From Cydia pomonella (lineage: Eukaryota > Arthropoda > Insecta > Lepidoptera > Tortricidae), in assembly GCF_033807575.1 (NCBI RefSeq), contig NC_084713.1:16529389-16593388 (forward strand): 64,000 bases of DNA. The letters are read 5' to 3'. This document shows, piece by piece, positions 1 through 11,273 of this stretch. Below the pieces are notes generated by a model. The model ran no database searches and was not told the origin of the DNA. It saw only the letters and a list, made by a program, of their open reading frames with translations. The position numbers and the translations under genes are program-made. The number at the start of each line of letters is the position of its first letter. The stretch's first letter is position 1.

Positions 1-3000
1 TATTGCTTACAAGTATCTTAGTTTGAATACTAAAACGTATCCTAGGTTTTATGGATAATGTGCAGGGATAACTGAGGTAGCCATTAAAATAGTTGACCAT
101 ATAACTGTTTCGCAACCATTTGTATTTGCAACATTCTTCAAATTGTTGAAGTCTGGGCGTCGGTCCAGTGTATCAAAATATTTCATGGATTCCTTTGGTC
201 CAAGATCGCCTGTTACAAAGGATGTAGTTATCCGAACTAGACACAGACATATGCTAACATACGATACGGTGCAGGCACGAGACATTTCTCAATTCGATTC
301 CAGCATCTGTCGCTAGGGTTAAAGCTGGATACACACGGGCGTGTTAATCGTTGAATATGCAAATATGATTCCACTGAGGCCCTGGGATGGACCAGGTAGA
401 TTTTTTTTCATTATTCATGTTCTGAAAGTAGATCATTGTTGTTCTATGAAGTGTACAGAAAGGGATACCTTTCTGCTCTAGGACATTTTACTTTCCAAGT
501 AGGTTTTGTACGATGAGATGATTTTTTATACAATTTCCATTCTAATGGTCCATGGTCAATCCCCAAAAACGAGGTCTTTTTTACTCAGGCGTTGCCGCTT
601 TAGGGATGACATACATTAGAATGGTCCGAGTTCGGGTCGAGGCAGACCCTTCATTTTCTATGACGGGCGATCGGTGATCACGTGATGCTTTGTTTAGAAA
701 ACTGAAGTGTCGGCCGCATCGGCCCGGATCGGGACCGATCCACCGGGAGTCATTCTTTAGACTTGTAAAATGTTTAGTTTTATAAAATGCCCGCAGAAGT
801 CTATGCATAAGTAATCGATGTAATATTTACTACATTATTGTCGGACCTACTTGCTGACTGAGTCTTATAATTCTATCTATAGTGCAAATGCAGGAGTAAC
901 GACTCAAAACTAGTCAAAAATCGATGAAAACCGCGGGGAACCCTTTAATTGAATCCGAAGCCTACAAGTAAGTAGCCTTCTAGCCGAAACGTATACAGTG
1001 TTTTTTTTTTTCAAAAATGGTGCCTTTAATATAACAGAAATATTTTACAAAAGCAACGTTCTTACATAGTTATCTATATATTTTCACGGAAAAAGTGGAA
1101 GCAATTGAAAAGTTTTATATTATGGAAAAATTTACGCTTCCGGCAGGATTTCAACCCGCAACCTCCATTTTTTCCATTTTTTTTTCTTTATAAAATTTGG
1201 AGTATCGCTCGCAGACGTATCTGCTTGTTAAAAAATAACAATTTAAAAGATTTGCTTTGTAGCCTTTTTATTTTTTTAAATAAAAAATAGAAGTGTATTT
1301 TTCTGCCGAAAATACGCCAACCTATTTGAGACAGCTAAATAGCCGCGGTACCAACATCAAAATACTCGTAATAACTAATAAGTACTGATCATCTGTTTGG
1401 CTATTTATTGAACCAACACCTTCATTCGACTTCGACTTTGGCGTCCATTTTTGAGAAAAATCCTTTGCATGATATTGATAATAATTATTAGCCTCGCAAT
1501 AAATCCATTAGGATTTTTACCACGTGCCTCGATTCTGTCTGTAGTCAGCTTATGACCACGTCGAATAAACTTCTGTATCGAGTTTAAAGTTCACGAGCGC
1601 GTTTAACTGAATTAAACAGCGCTGGGATGAGATGCTCTTGTTTTGCCATTTCGTTCCCTTTATTTTACTAGCAGATCATTTTGTTGTCGCCGGAATCTAT
1701 TCTAAACTTGCAGACGATGTTTTCAGAATTAATGCGTTGTGTTATAATGAAAGCCTCATTACGTATTGGTTGGGCGAATATTTACATACGGCCCGATTCG
1801 AACTTTAAGATACGTCAAATATTAGGTCTAGATACGAAATGGATTGGATAGACAAATATGTCAGTGCTAAAAGTGACGTTTCTTCAACCAAAAACGTTTT
1901 GAATCGGGCCGCTACTCTTCAGCGCAATTAGTTGCCGTTTTATACCAATATAAAAAAGTTCACATGCAAAAATCGAATTATAGTTAATTTAATTACATAA
2001 CATTTATTAAACATCGGAATAAAATTAAACTATACAGGACTTAGATTAATAATAAAGGCTTACTATAGTTCTTATTTTTAAAGAGAGATATTTTCCGGAT
2101 TACCTTTAAAACTATGATGGTCTAACCATCTAGTACTCGTTCAGAGTTAAATCTTTACGTATTATCTAAGGCGAATTTAGTTTTAAATAGTTTACTTGAG
2201 ATATTAATCTCCCAATTTAACAAAATGAAATACAACCTTACCTAAGGATTAAACCATCTTATTTTTCTAATTAATAATATAGGCACCCGAAATTCTGAGC
2301 TTAAGCTCCCAAGATGCTTCATAAGCACATGACACTTCATGATATTATTTAGTTCCCTCGTATTGATATTGCAATACGCACTGCAGTCATATCTGTCAGT
2401 CATAGATTGCCTGCCCACGACTCCCTTGCCTTCATGGGACCCATGGGATGGGGTGTGCACGTGGATTTGAATTACCACTTTATATTATAATGGCACTTAG
2501 AGTTTATGTATGTAGTAGATATATACATATTAATGGTGTATTTTATAACCTATTTTTATATTACATTTTGTAAACGATGTGTTTGTGGAAATAACTATTT
2601 TTCGTGTATTTTTTAAATTGGAATAAAAAATAATTTCGCTAGAATCACAGACGTATTCTTTGTAGGTATGTATTTTTTATTATAGTTACTTTATACATTT
2701 CCCGAACCAACTGTATGTGGATACAAACATGTAGGTACGACCGGGCGTTAAAAATGTCTTCTTCTTCATTTAAAAATGACTTTAAAATGTATGATTAAAT
2801 AGAGCATAACGTTGTTCGTTAGTAGCTTTTAGTGAAGAGATAGCTGAACTTTACAATTAGCCACGATGGATTGACTAAAGAATGATCAAACGTGTTTCAA
2901 GAATTCTTCATAAGAACGTATCAATGTTATAGTTTAAACAACATTAATGAGCAAAAAACAATTATTCTCGAAGACGACTTTGCCGCATTGAAGTTGAACC

Positions 3001-3989
3001 GGAAATCTCGTTAAAAATGTCAGTGTTGGTTAACCACATATTCGCATTGACACTGGCATCTGTCAACACCACCGAACAGCATCGTCGCATTAAATTTGCT
3101 TACATATTGGCAAATTTTTGTATGATTACAGTAAAGTAACTTTACCCTAAAGGCGTAAAATACTTATCGTCACCCATCAAACATCAAACAAAAGTATAAA
3201 GACTGTGTAAACCGTTGTTAAAATAGCTATCAAACTAGAATTCATATCCTACGACAGTTCGTAGTAGTAGGTATATTGATCCAATATTTTTCTCAATGGG
3301 CAAATACATATACCTTCCAGGAAAAAGTGGATGGTTTCTCGATAACTGTCGTTAAATAAATATCAAACCATTATTTTGATAACGGACCACTTATCTGCAG
3401 GCGAATTCTAAGTCATAAAATGTGGTACCAATAAGGTTTTAACATTATTGCATCGTGATCGCACATTGCTGATTACTAACTTAACTGAGACTAATTTGAA
3501 TCCCCAAATATTAACAGAGCTTACCTTAAACTATTAATACGCACTCAAGAGACAACTCAATATATGCAGTAACTTTATTATTTGCTTTAGCTCAATAGCC
3601 TTAGGCAAACTGTCTCATTTCAAATCGAATCCCATTCAATAGTCACAACGCAATTAGTCACCAGGTTTGAATCCGCAATAACCATAATTCAAATCAGTCT
3701 GCGTAGCATCGGAATATCCACAGATATTGATATAGTCCCACCAATGACCTTTGGAAACGTCAACAATACGCATGCCACCATTACCTCTTTGAAACAAAAA
3801 GGTAGTAAGTCAAAGGATGTTATTCTATCTCTTATGAAGCCATCGCTTCAGACATATTAGCAGTATCACATAATAGGAATGGAAAAATCCATACAACATT
3901 TTATGAGCTAACCTAAACTCTTATAATAATTACAAAACAAACAAAAACACAAAAATCTAAATAAATTAGTTAATTGTGTAAAAACGTTT
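1..3989. other. AT-rich gene-free sequence
   Basis: I see no exon, RNA gene or complete mobile element here. The short open frames (for example minus strand 2242-2478) have no domain I can name. The 2242-2478 frame covers a locally GC-richer patch rich in Cys, His and Arg codons, and could be part of a decayed repeat. The 581-808 patch is listed separately. Confidence 0.5.
581..808 (-). repeat. GC-richer patch with a 75-codon open frame, probably repeat-derived
   Basis: The minus-strand frame runs from a Met-His-Arg start to a stop at the low-coordinate end and contains a basic stretch with Gly-Pro-Asp-Pro-Gly-Arg and Arg-Thr-Arg-Thr. Its composition is clearly more GC-rich than its surroundings. 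I have an impression that similar peptides recur as hypothetical proteins in moth genomes, which would make this a dispersed repeat and not a host gene. No protein domain is visible. This is inference; a chance open frame is possible. Confidence 0.25.
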
Positions 3990-4065
3990 TTCATAATGTC
4001 AATATCCAGGGAGGAAAATGGGGTCTACGTTCGTATGGGGAAGCGGGTCACGTGCCCTTTCGTGT
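3990..4065 (+). repeat. Element H fragment
   Basis: The segment around CAGGGAGGAAAATGGGG, followed by TCTACG and a TATGGGGAAGC-like run, recurs at about 29,933-29,985 in the same orientation and at 32,868-32,925 inverted. Three copies in one window indicate a dispersed repeat. The ends are not defined. Confidence 0.6.
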
Positions 4066-5183
4066 TGATTGTTTAGGTTCGGACTGATCTGATGAGTAAG
4101 TAATTAAGGCACAGCTAAAATGAGAAGGCTTCATGCGTTAAGGACGTGATAATAAATATGATTCGTAACCTTCCGCTTTAAGCAGGCTACATTAACCGAC
4201 TCCCAAAATAAAGGTTAATCAGTTATAAAAGTTTTGCAACCTTAATTTTTTGTTTTCAGAGATTATAAGGGACATGGACAAGAGATCGTACTGGTTTGCC
4301 CGAAGCCAACAATCGCGATCCGCCAATAAACATGAAAATACAAAACCAGATATGTCCTTTTACGTTTGTGTGGGGTACAGGGTACGCCATTGTCGCTGAC
4401 CCAGGGTTGAATATTAAAAATTCCTCGTCCGAGCCCCGGGGCACCATACAACGTATTAAATGAAACAGAACAAAAGGATTCCTATAAATAAAAGTCGATG
4501 GAAAAAGGCGGCATGACGACAGTTTTTTTACAATACGGTTTTCGGATTTATCACATTTTGCGGTTTAATACATTTTAAAATGACAAATGACAAATTATTA
4601 CGTTATGGGAAAATGTATTATGTAATAAAAAAATCTAATCTGATCGACATTTGTTAGATTTATCTCCCAGCGATGGCAGCATGGTTCCATTTTTATCACC
4701 TGTCACTATGCCCGTCACTTTCGCACTTTTATACTTGTTAGAACGTGACAGGCATGGTGACAAATTATAAAGAGCCGACCATCTTAGCCCTACAGGTGAT
4801 CCTACCTACCTACCTATCATACCTTATTATCTAAATGACCAAGTCATGTAGTCTTTAGACTATGTCTGATGTATTAAATTAATCTTAAACATATTTAATT
4901 ACCACGACATTACATAATTATATATTTAACCTTTAACTTTGTATTGTAAAGCTAACTTATTGTGCATTTTATTTTAGTTCAATTTAATTAATTACGATGT
5001 AGTTTTTAGCCAGGTGTATTGATAAGGATTCATTTGCATGCAGACAAAAAAATGCTAAAAAGCTGAATCATGGGAATTTTTAATACCTTTTAAGTAAAAC
5101 CCTTTTTATGTGCAAAAAAATTATTATGAATTATTAGGAATTATGAATTACATTCTTTTAAATCAGGTGTAATTGATAGTCTC
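4066..5183. other. Gene-free sequence
   Basis: Nothing confidently assignable. A pyrimidine-rich tract ending in TTTTCAG sits just before 4260 and overlapping open frames follow on both strands (4256-4451). None resembles a known domain and no partner exon is visible, so no gene is called. Confidence 0.4.
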
Positions 5184-5237
5184 GACGACCAGTCTGGCCT
5201 AGTGGGTAGTGACTCTGCCTATGAAGCCGATGGTCCA
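5184..5237 (+). mobile_element. SINE-A, 5' tRNA-like head only
   Basis: The fragment carries the pol III A-box-like TGGCCTAGTGGG followed by the GAAGCCGATGGTCC segment found in all SINE-A copies. It stops before the B box, so this is a truncated head with no tail. Confidence 0.75.
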
Positions 5238-5589
5238 TGTCCTCTAATATTTAGTTTTTATTCTATTTTTTAACTCGTTAGATCAACTAGGGTGTATAAA
5301 CTCAATATTTTTATTCCCTTGCCTTCCAATGGCAATTGAACTAGAAAATTTAAACCTTGCAAAGCAGAAGAAAGTAATCTCAAGTTCTGTTAGCAGTTAC
5401 AAAAGTCGCTTCAAACTGACGCTGAAAATGACAGCTCGTTACATCTTGAACCGTGATGGCCGTCGCCAAAAGTTATGCCTCGCAATGGCTGTCTACGTCT
5501 AAAATAAAAATGACAAGAATGCTGCTAAGGATTTTCTTGTTTAAGGAAGTAATTGTTTGAAATAAATAGAAGAAAAGTGACTAAAAGCG

Positions 5590-5726
5590 ACTTGCACCAT
5601 CCCACTAATCCGGGGTAACCGGTTAAACCGCTAACCCAGTGTCAAATTGTAATGATAACTATACTAACTCCAGGTTTAACCGGTTAACCCTGGGTTAGTA
5701 ATAACTAACACAGGCCACTTGCACCA
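5590..5726. mobile_element. MITE with TAACCGGTTAA-type inverted repeats
   Basis: The left half contains CCGGGGTAACCGGTTAAACC and the right half its near-perfect inverse, GGTTTAACCGGTTAACCC followed by TGGGTTAGT. The segment CTTGCACCA occurs at both edges as a direct repeat. This short fold-back without coding capacity is a MITE; the pattern is one I recognise as common in Lepidoptera. The superfamily is uncertain. Confidence 0.7.
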
Positions 5727-7652
5727 ATTAATTAGATTAATTAGGTATTTATTTCACCAAACAAAAAATATAAGGAGTTGGTATTTTAAATGGAGCTAGA
5801 TTTGGATTATAGTGTTGGCAGATCAATTAGTTATTATTAAATGAATTTTGAGCCCCAACTTGCCAGGCCAGGCCCTAGATATGAGGGGGGTGTTTATCTA
5901 AACTACGGACGACATTCTTTGTATCAATTTCATCAAAATAGGAGTACCTATTAAGGCATTTTAACATGTTAATGTGTGTGTCTCGTTAATACACATTTTT
6001 AATAATAATGATTTTTAGAGCACCTAGACTAATAGGTACGATTTAAATAGCAATAGAAGAGCACAAATACGTATAGTTGGTATATGAGGTGATATTTAAA
6101 ACGGGTCAACAATTCGGGATGTTGTTGACCGAAATCATGCCCTGCATTCATTATTTATTCATCTAATGAAATTAGCGGAGTGTTTTATTGGCGCTCATTT
6201 TGTTTCGCATCCCAATTTTAATCAGATCGCAAAAGAAAATTCTTAAATTAAAAAACCGATGTCGAAAATATTTTTGATACTACTAAATTTTGAATATCTT
6301 TAAGCTCATAACAGATCGCTCCGTCTATGTCTTTACAAGCACGTTTGCTGAAAACGAAACATTAATATAAAGCTATATGAAGTATGTTCCTCGTCCGGCT
6401 AGGGGATGAAATGGCTCTCGATACTTCCAGCGGAAAATATAAATAACGTCGGCAACTGACCCGAGCTCCTCGACGGCCTCTCACACCGCAGCCGTATTTC
6501 AGCAAGAATAATGATAAATTAACTTCGTTAAAATTTACCTATCTAGGGAGTTCTATCTCACTATCTGCTGAACTGAATTGCTGTTAGCTACGAAACAATC
6601 AATATTTACGTATGTGTTAACTTTAAAGTTACATACTTATATACCGAAATCCTTTTAGTTTAAATAAGGCTATAATGTTTAAATAAGGCTATAATGCTAT
6701 AAAGGAGACCATCGATTATCGGCCCACTTAGAACTGATCGCTTATAAACTTCATACTAATAGGTAAAATAAATCTCTGTCGTAACTTCCCTACATACAAA
6801 CCTAGACTTTTATGAAGCCGTTATCGCGTAGAATAGTCTATCTAAACATAACAAACTATTATTGGGTGGAAGAATTAAATTACTTAAGTGTGTTTGCGTA
6901 ACAAGCGATTATATAATTAATGTCTTAATCTCAGAACAGAATGACTCTAACTCGGAAAGAATTGAAACAATCATGATTTTATTTTACAATATCTTAATAT
7001 ACCCGTTATATTTTATGTTGCGGTTATCACCATCCTAATCTATATACTATAACAAATTCATCTAAGATATAGATTATATGTATTTGTATATGTTTGAATC
7101 CATTGGGCGCCATACTGGCTAACATGATCTTCTTTGTCACGTTTGAAATAGTAAGACGGGTATGTAAATAAATAATTTTAGTGTTTAAAAACAGACTATT
7201 AACCTGTTTGAAAGTAGGTTTGTAAGATGTAAAAATGGTAGGTATTTTTCGGATTTAAAACTACATCGAAAACTAAACTAACATAATTTGCAATTATTAA
7301 CGGTGTGAAGATACTCTATTACACTGTAACATACCTCACACCTGTGTACTGTACATTGTACAAAGTACACTTCCGAACGAACAGGGCACACGTTTTATTT
7401 CAGCTTCGGCGATGCGTTACCATTGAAATACATTGGAATTGAACCTGCTACTTATCTCTCGACTGCAGTGTTTCCAATTTGTGTAGTCTGTTGTTTTTAT
7501 TTTCATATTTGTTAGACATTTATTCGAATGTGTTTTAGCATTTGTTTTTTTTTTATCTAATCGTTCGAGGGTTCAAATATTGTTTAAGTTATCTGTAAAT
7601 TCCTACAGTAGGTTATTTATACAGTTTAGTTTTGCACAAATTGACTCATTTT
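5727..7652. other. Gene-free AT-rich sequence with a short tandem duplication
   Basis: I see no gene. A 19-bp unit, TTTAAATAAGGCTATAATG, is duplicated in tandem at about 6658-6695. The rest is unassigned unique-looking sequence. Confidence 0.5.
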
Positions 7653-8359
7653 TAGGGTTCCGTAGTCAACTAGGAACCCTTATAGTTTCGCCATGTCCGT
7701 CTGTCTGTCTGTCTGTCTGTCTGTCCGAGGCTTTGCTCCGTGGTCGTTAGTGCTAGAAAGCTGAAATTTGGCATGGATATATAAATCAATAAAGCCGACA
7801 AAGTCGTACAATAAAATCTAAAAATTTAATTTTTTTAAGGGTACCTCCCCTACACGTAAAGTGGGGGCGAATTTTTTTTTTTTTGCTTCAACCCTCCAGT
7901 GTGGGGTATCGTTGGAAAGGTCTTTCAAAACCAATAGGGGTCTTCAACAAACATTTTTTGATAAAGTGAATATATTTCGGAGATAATCGCTCCGAAAGGA
8001 AAAAAAAATGTGTCCCCCCCCTCTAACTTTTGAACCATAGGTCCAAAAAATATGAAAAAAATCGTGGAAGTAGAGCTTAAGAAATACATTAAATGAAAAC
8101 TATAGCGGACATGATCAGTTTAGCTGTTTTTGAGTTATCGCAAAAAGTTTCCCCTTCATAGTAAAAAGACTTACTTACTTTAATTAGGTACTGATTATGC
8201 AAATTTGCCTATTTGTTTAACTCGGGTGAAAGGTACCGTTTTATCCCTTGGTTAACAATTTACTATACTTTAAGCTCCCGTTTAGCTCATTGTGACGGAA
8301 GAGTAACTACGGAACCCTACACTGAGCGTGGCCCGACATGCTCTTGGCCGGTTTTTTAT
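7653..8359 (+). mobile_element. Element K, about 700 bp non-autonomous repeat
   Basis: The element begins GGGTTCCGTAGTCAACTAGG and ends with a segment containing CTGAGCGTGGCCCGACATGC and then GGCCGGTTTTTT. Its left 250 bp recurs at 39,241-39,480. It includes a (CTGT)n tract at about 7696-7727 and no coding frame. I recognise both ends as a high-copy lepidopteran repeat; its class is not clear from the sequence. Confidence 0.7.
7696..7727. repeat. (CTGT)n microsatellite inside element K
   Basis: Six consecutive CTGT units lie between GTCCGT and CCGAGG. In the second copy of element K at 39,286-39,305 the same site is only a short, interrupted CTGTCCGTCCATCC, so the array expanded in this copy. 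Confidence 0.9.
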
Positions 8360-8463
8360 TACTCTTAAATATAGTTGCGAAGGTGTATGTGCCGTTGCTC
8401 TATTCGAAAAATTTCGACTTGTGATGGGAAATATTTGTAATATTTATTTTATTATTAGGGTCT

Positions 8464-8596
8464 CTAGCCAAGGTGCCAATCGTTCGCTGCGTAGCGACTG
8501 ATACGGTAATCTCTCTCTATCACTCTTCCTTACTCTTGCGTTTCGTTCGCTGCGGAGCGTCTATGCATTTTGCATGCATTTTGTCTACGCACCCTG
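8464..8596. mobile_element. Element F, short TIR element
   Basis: The left end CTAGCCAAGGTGCCAATCG and the right-end TTTTGTCTACGCACCCTG match the two ends of the copy at 37,274-37,418, which has clearer inverted ends. The interior contains an imperfect TCGTTCGCTGCGKAGCG-type repeat. The small open frame over this copy is repeat-derived. Confidence 0.6.
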
Positions 8597-9430
8597 TAGT
8601 TTCAGTAAGGTTACTGCTTAATAACGCAGTAAAACCTGGATCGATTCAGCAGAATAATTTTTAATATTCGAATTTTCATTTCCAATCTAACAATATAATT
8701 CAATTTTTCCTACAATCATGTTTTAGGCCTCAAGAATTTGCTTGAAATGGAAATAGGAAAATAACAAAACTTCTTAACGATGTTTCTCTACAATGTTCCG
8801 GTCCAAAGTTTGGAAAAATACAAAATTTAAATTGTCCTTGTGTTTGGGACCGTAAAACGTGATTTTGAGGATCAGATTAAAGCGACGAAAATAACGGCTC
8901 ATCTACATAATGAATTCAAGCTCTGACGTTATTAAGATATATTATTATTTTTTCTTAGAAACACAATGATGTGTATCAATTGAGACTGAATACTTTGAAA
9001 CGGGTATCTAGAGATTTATAATTGTACGGGTCCAATTAGAAGTAAGTCTAGAGTATTATTCTATACTGAGGGTATTAGAACATTCTGGGTATGTTTTTAG
9101 GTAAGCATTATATTACGTAAAATATCAAATACGAATACCTCAATTAAAATAAATGAGTTCGTCAGTTCATTAAAAAATTTCAGGGCTGTTTGATAGTCGC
9201 GTTTATTTCATAGCTGGCCGTCACTATTCACGGAATATGATTTGATTACTTTTTGAATGACTTCGCACTTAGTCACAGTGCAGTGGCAATCAATATAAAG
9301 TCTCTAAAATCTAGATATCTCATATTATTGCCATATAGATTGATTGATATCTCATATCAATCAATTAAAGATACACAATTTACAAAGACTATTTAACAAA
9401 AAAGTACGGGAAGTTTTCCTCTCTCTTAAT
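8597..9430. other. Gene-free sequence
   Basis: AT-rich sequence. A short near-repeat of TGATATCTCATATC motifs is seen at about 9316-9362. No gene is visible. Confidence 0.4.
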
Positions 9431-9830
9431 TTAAGAGCATGGCTCTTTACGGTAGACTAGACGCCAGTTTTCGCGGTCCTCGGCCAAGTTCTTTAGGTCC
9501 CTGTAAGACACGACATTTGCTTTTCCTTTTAGTTGCTGCGTGTACTCGTAGCTTGCCCGTGGTTTTTCTCTTCCTCGTACCTTGCCTTCTAAAATAGTTT
9601 TAAAGAAAGTGTCGTGTCTTATCAAGTGACTTATCATTTTGCCTCGTCTATTCTCTATGGTCCTTAGTAGATTTCTCCTCTCTCTAACAATTCGCATCAC
9701 TTCCTCGTTCGTTTTTTCTCAGTCCAACTTGATCTCTCCATTTTTCTCCACAACCACATCTCAAAAGCCTCTAATCATTTCCTATCTTTCTGTCTCAATG
9801 TTTTCCTAGTCACTTCTTTAGATTTCAAAT
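9431..9830 (-). pseudogene. RTE-type LINE reverse transcriptase, C-terminal remnant
   Basis: Read on the minus strand, the segment encodes the tail of an RTE-like endonuclease-reverse transcriptase. It starts with a Leu-Glu-Ala-Phe-Glu-Met-Trp-Leu-Trp-Arg stretch near 9750-9780 and continues, after a frame change near 9715, into the 89-codon frame 9431-9700. That frame carries RRNLLRTIENRRGKMISHLI and the terminal AEDRENWR signature. Family members continue for several hundred residues upstream, so this is 5'-truncated and frameshifted. Known family role: target-primed retrotransposition. No intact element is present. Confidence 0.75.
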
Positions 9831-10243
9831 ATTATTAGATCTGATTTTTTTGTGAAGTTAGTTAGAGACTTGGCTCTACGTGAGATCTGATAACTCTTTG
9901 ACAGCGCGAGCCTTATGGTTTCGTCTTGGCAACATTTTACATGAAAATGTTTTAGGTGGGATACCTATTTTTTATGAATTAGTTTTACTGTGATGGCAAT
10001 AACAACACGTGTTGTAAACATCAAACATTAGCAACAAAGCGGATTACAGGCGCACTCGAGAAGTTCTATTCTTTTTTTTCGTCCTTTGTCGTGTTCTACT
10101 AGAACAACAAATAAGAGGCTTACGGCGGATTTCATATTCCGCACCCGTGGCATGAGGCCGGCAGATTTACAGATATTCTTAGTACTGTTAAAATTATAAT
10201 ATGATGGTTAAATATTTAACTAAATAGATTATCTGAACCATTT

Positions 10244-10510
10244 TTGGCCTAGTGGGTAGTGACCCTGCCTACGAAGCTGATGGTCCCGGGTTTAAATCCT
10301 GGTAAGGGCATTTATTCGTGTGATGAGCATGGATATTTGTTCCTGAGTCATGGGTGTTTTCTATGTATTTAAGTATTTATAAATATTTATATATTATATA
10401 TATCGTTGTCTAAGTACCCTCAACACAAGCCTTATTGAGCTTACTGTGGGACTTAGTCAATTTGTGTAATAATGTCCTATAATATTTATTTATTATTATT
10501 TTTATTTATC
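10244..10510 (+). mobile_element. SINE-A, near full-length copy
   Basis: The tRNA-like head has a TGGCCTAGTGGG A-box-like motif and a B-box region (GGTTTAAATCC, one of the more diverged copies). The body GTGTGATGAGCATGGATATT is followed by an AT-rich middle, GAGCTTACTGTGGGACTTAG, and an ATATTTATTT tail. This order is shared by all SINE-A copies. Internal pol III promoter boxes plus an A/T-rich tail define a tRNA-derived SINE that must borrow LINE machinery. Confidence 0.85.
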
Positions 10511-10564
10511 TTCCCCTTACCCTTAAACCCTTAAACCCTTCATTTATACATATTTTACAAACAC

Positions 10565-10747
10565 ACACAAATATTTTGTTTTAAATTGGTAATATGGGCT
10601 ATATCTGGAATCGGGATTACTATTTCATTAGTTCTCTAAAGGAGCCCACTGATTACCCTGTCGCCGGATAATAGCGGCCTGTCAGTGATTCGTGATTGTG
10701 CGAGTGCGAATAACCCATATTACCAATTTTAAACAAAATATTTGTGT
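10565..10747. mobile_element. Fold-back element with 34-bp terminal inverted repeats
   Basis: The arms at 10565-10598 and 10714-10747 are inverse copies with a single mismatch (33/34). The roughly 115-bp interior contains GTCGCCGGATAATAGCGGCC, itself reminiscent of a common lepidopteran short repeat. There is no coding capacity, so a MITE is the best call. Confidence 0.75.
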
Positions 10748-10919
10748 GGCGAAGTGGGCCTCTTAATATGTAATACGAAACTGAGGTCGAATTCAAATGT
10801 AGGGATGACTTTAAAAAATAGCCTCGCAATGCCTCAAAAGCCTATTTTAGATGAAAGCTAGTTATAGTAATACCTCTGTATATATCTATTATGTAAATAT
10901 AAATATTTATTTATTTATT

Positions 10920-11025
10920 ATTTATTTAAACTTTATTGCACAAAATATATACAACAATGTACAAATAGCGGACTTAATGCCAAATGGCATCCTCTACCAG
11001 TCAACCATAGGGCCAAACAGAGACA
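10920..11025 (-). mobile_element. LINE 3' UTR fragment in antisense orientation
   Basis: The sequence starts with AAACTTTATTGCACAAAATA and includes ATGGCATCCTCTACCAGTCA and CCATAGGGCCAAACAGAGAC. I recognise this as the reverse complement of the 3' end of a widespread lepidopteran non-LTR retrotransposon. The 91-codon frame crossing it (10851-11126) is not a gene. It abuts the perfect inverted repeat that follows. The assignment is from recall, not from a search. Confidence 0.5.
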
Positions 11026-11273
11026 CTTACAATTGGTGCAGAGAAAGAAAACGTAATCAATTAATTAAAAAGAAAAGCAAACTAATATACGACACATATA
11101 CGATATATATTTCCTTAAATAAATAATTATAATTATTGTTAGTATGATTTGTTCGAGTAGGTAAGCCTTTACAAATTTATTTAAGGAAATATATATCGTA
11201 TATGTGTCGTATATTAGTTTGCTTTTCTTTTTAATTAATTGATTACGTTTTCTTTCTCTGCACCAATTGTAAG
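11026..11273. repeat. Perfect 99-bp inverted repeat with 50-bp spacer
   Basis: The arm at 11026-11124 begins CTTACAATTGGTGCAGAG and is the exact reverse complement of 11175-11273, which ends CTGCACCAATTGTAAG. All 99 positions match; pairing stops at 11125/11174. The left arm is continuous with the LINE-like fragment just upstream, and its first 5-10 bases belong to the style of that fragment. Perfect identity means a recent inverted duplication, active gene conversion, or an assembly or library artefact. Transcription through it would make a 99-bp hairpin. Confidence 0.95.

Noticed and set aside
4256..4451. Pyrimidine tract plus AG followed by open sequence, considered as an exon
   Set aside because: No recognisable domain, no partner exon, and frames are open on both strands by chance.
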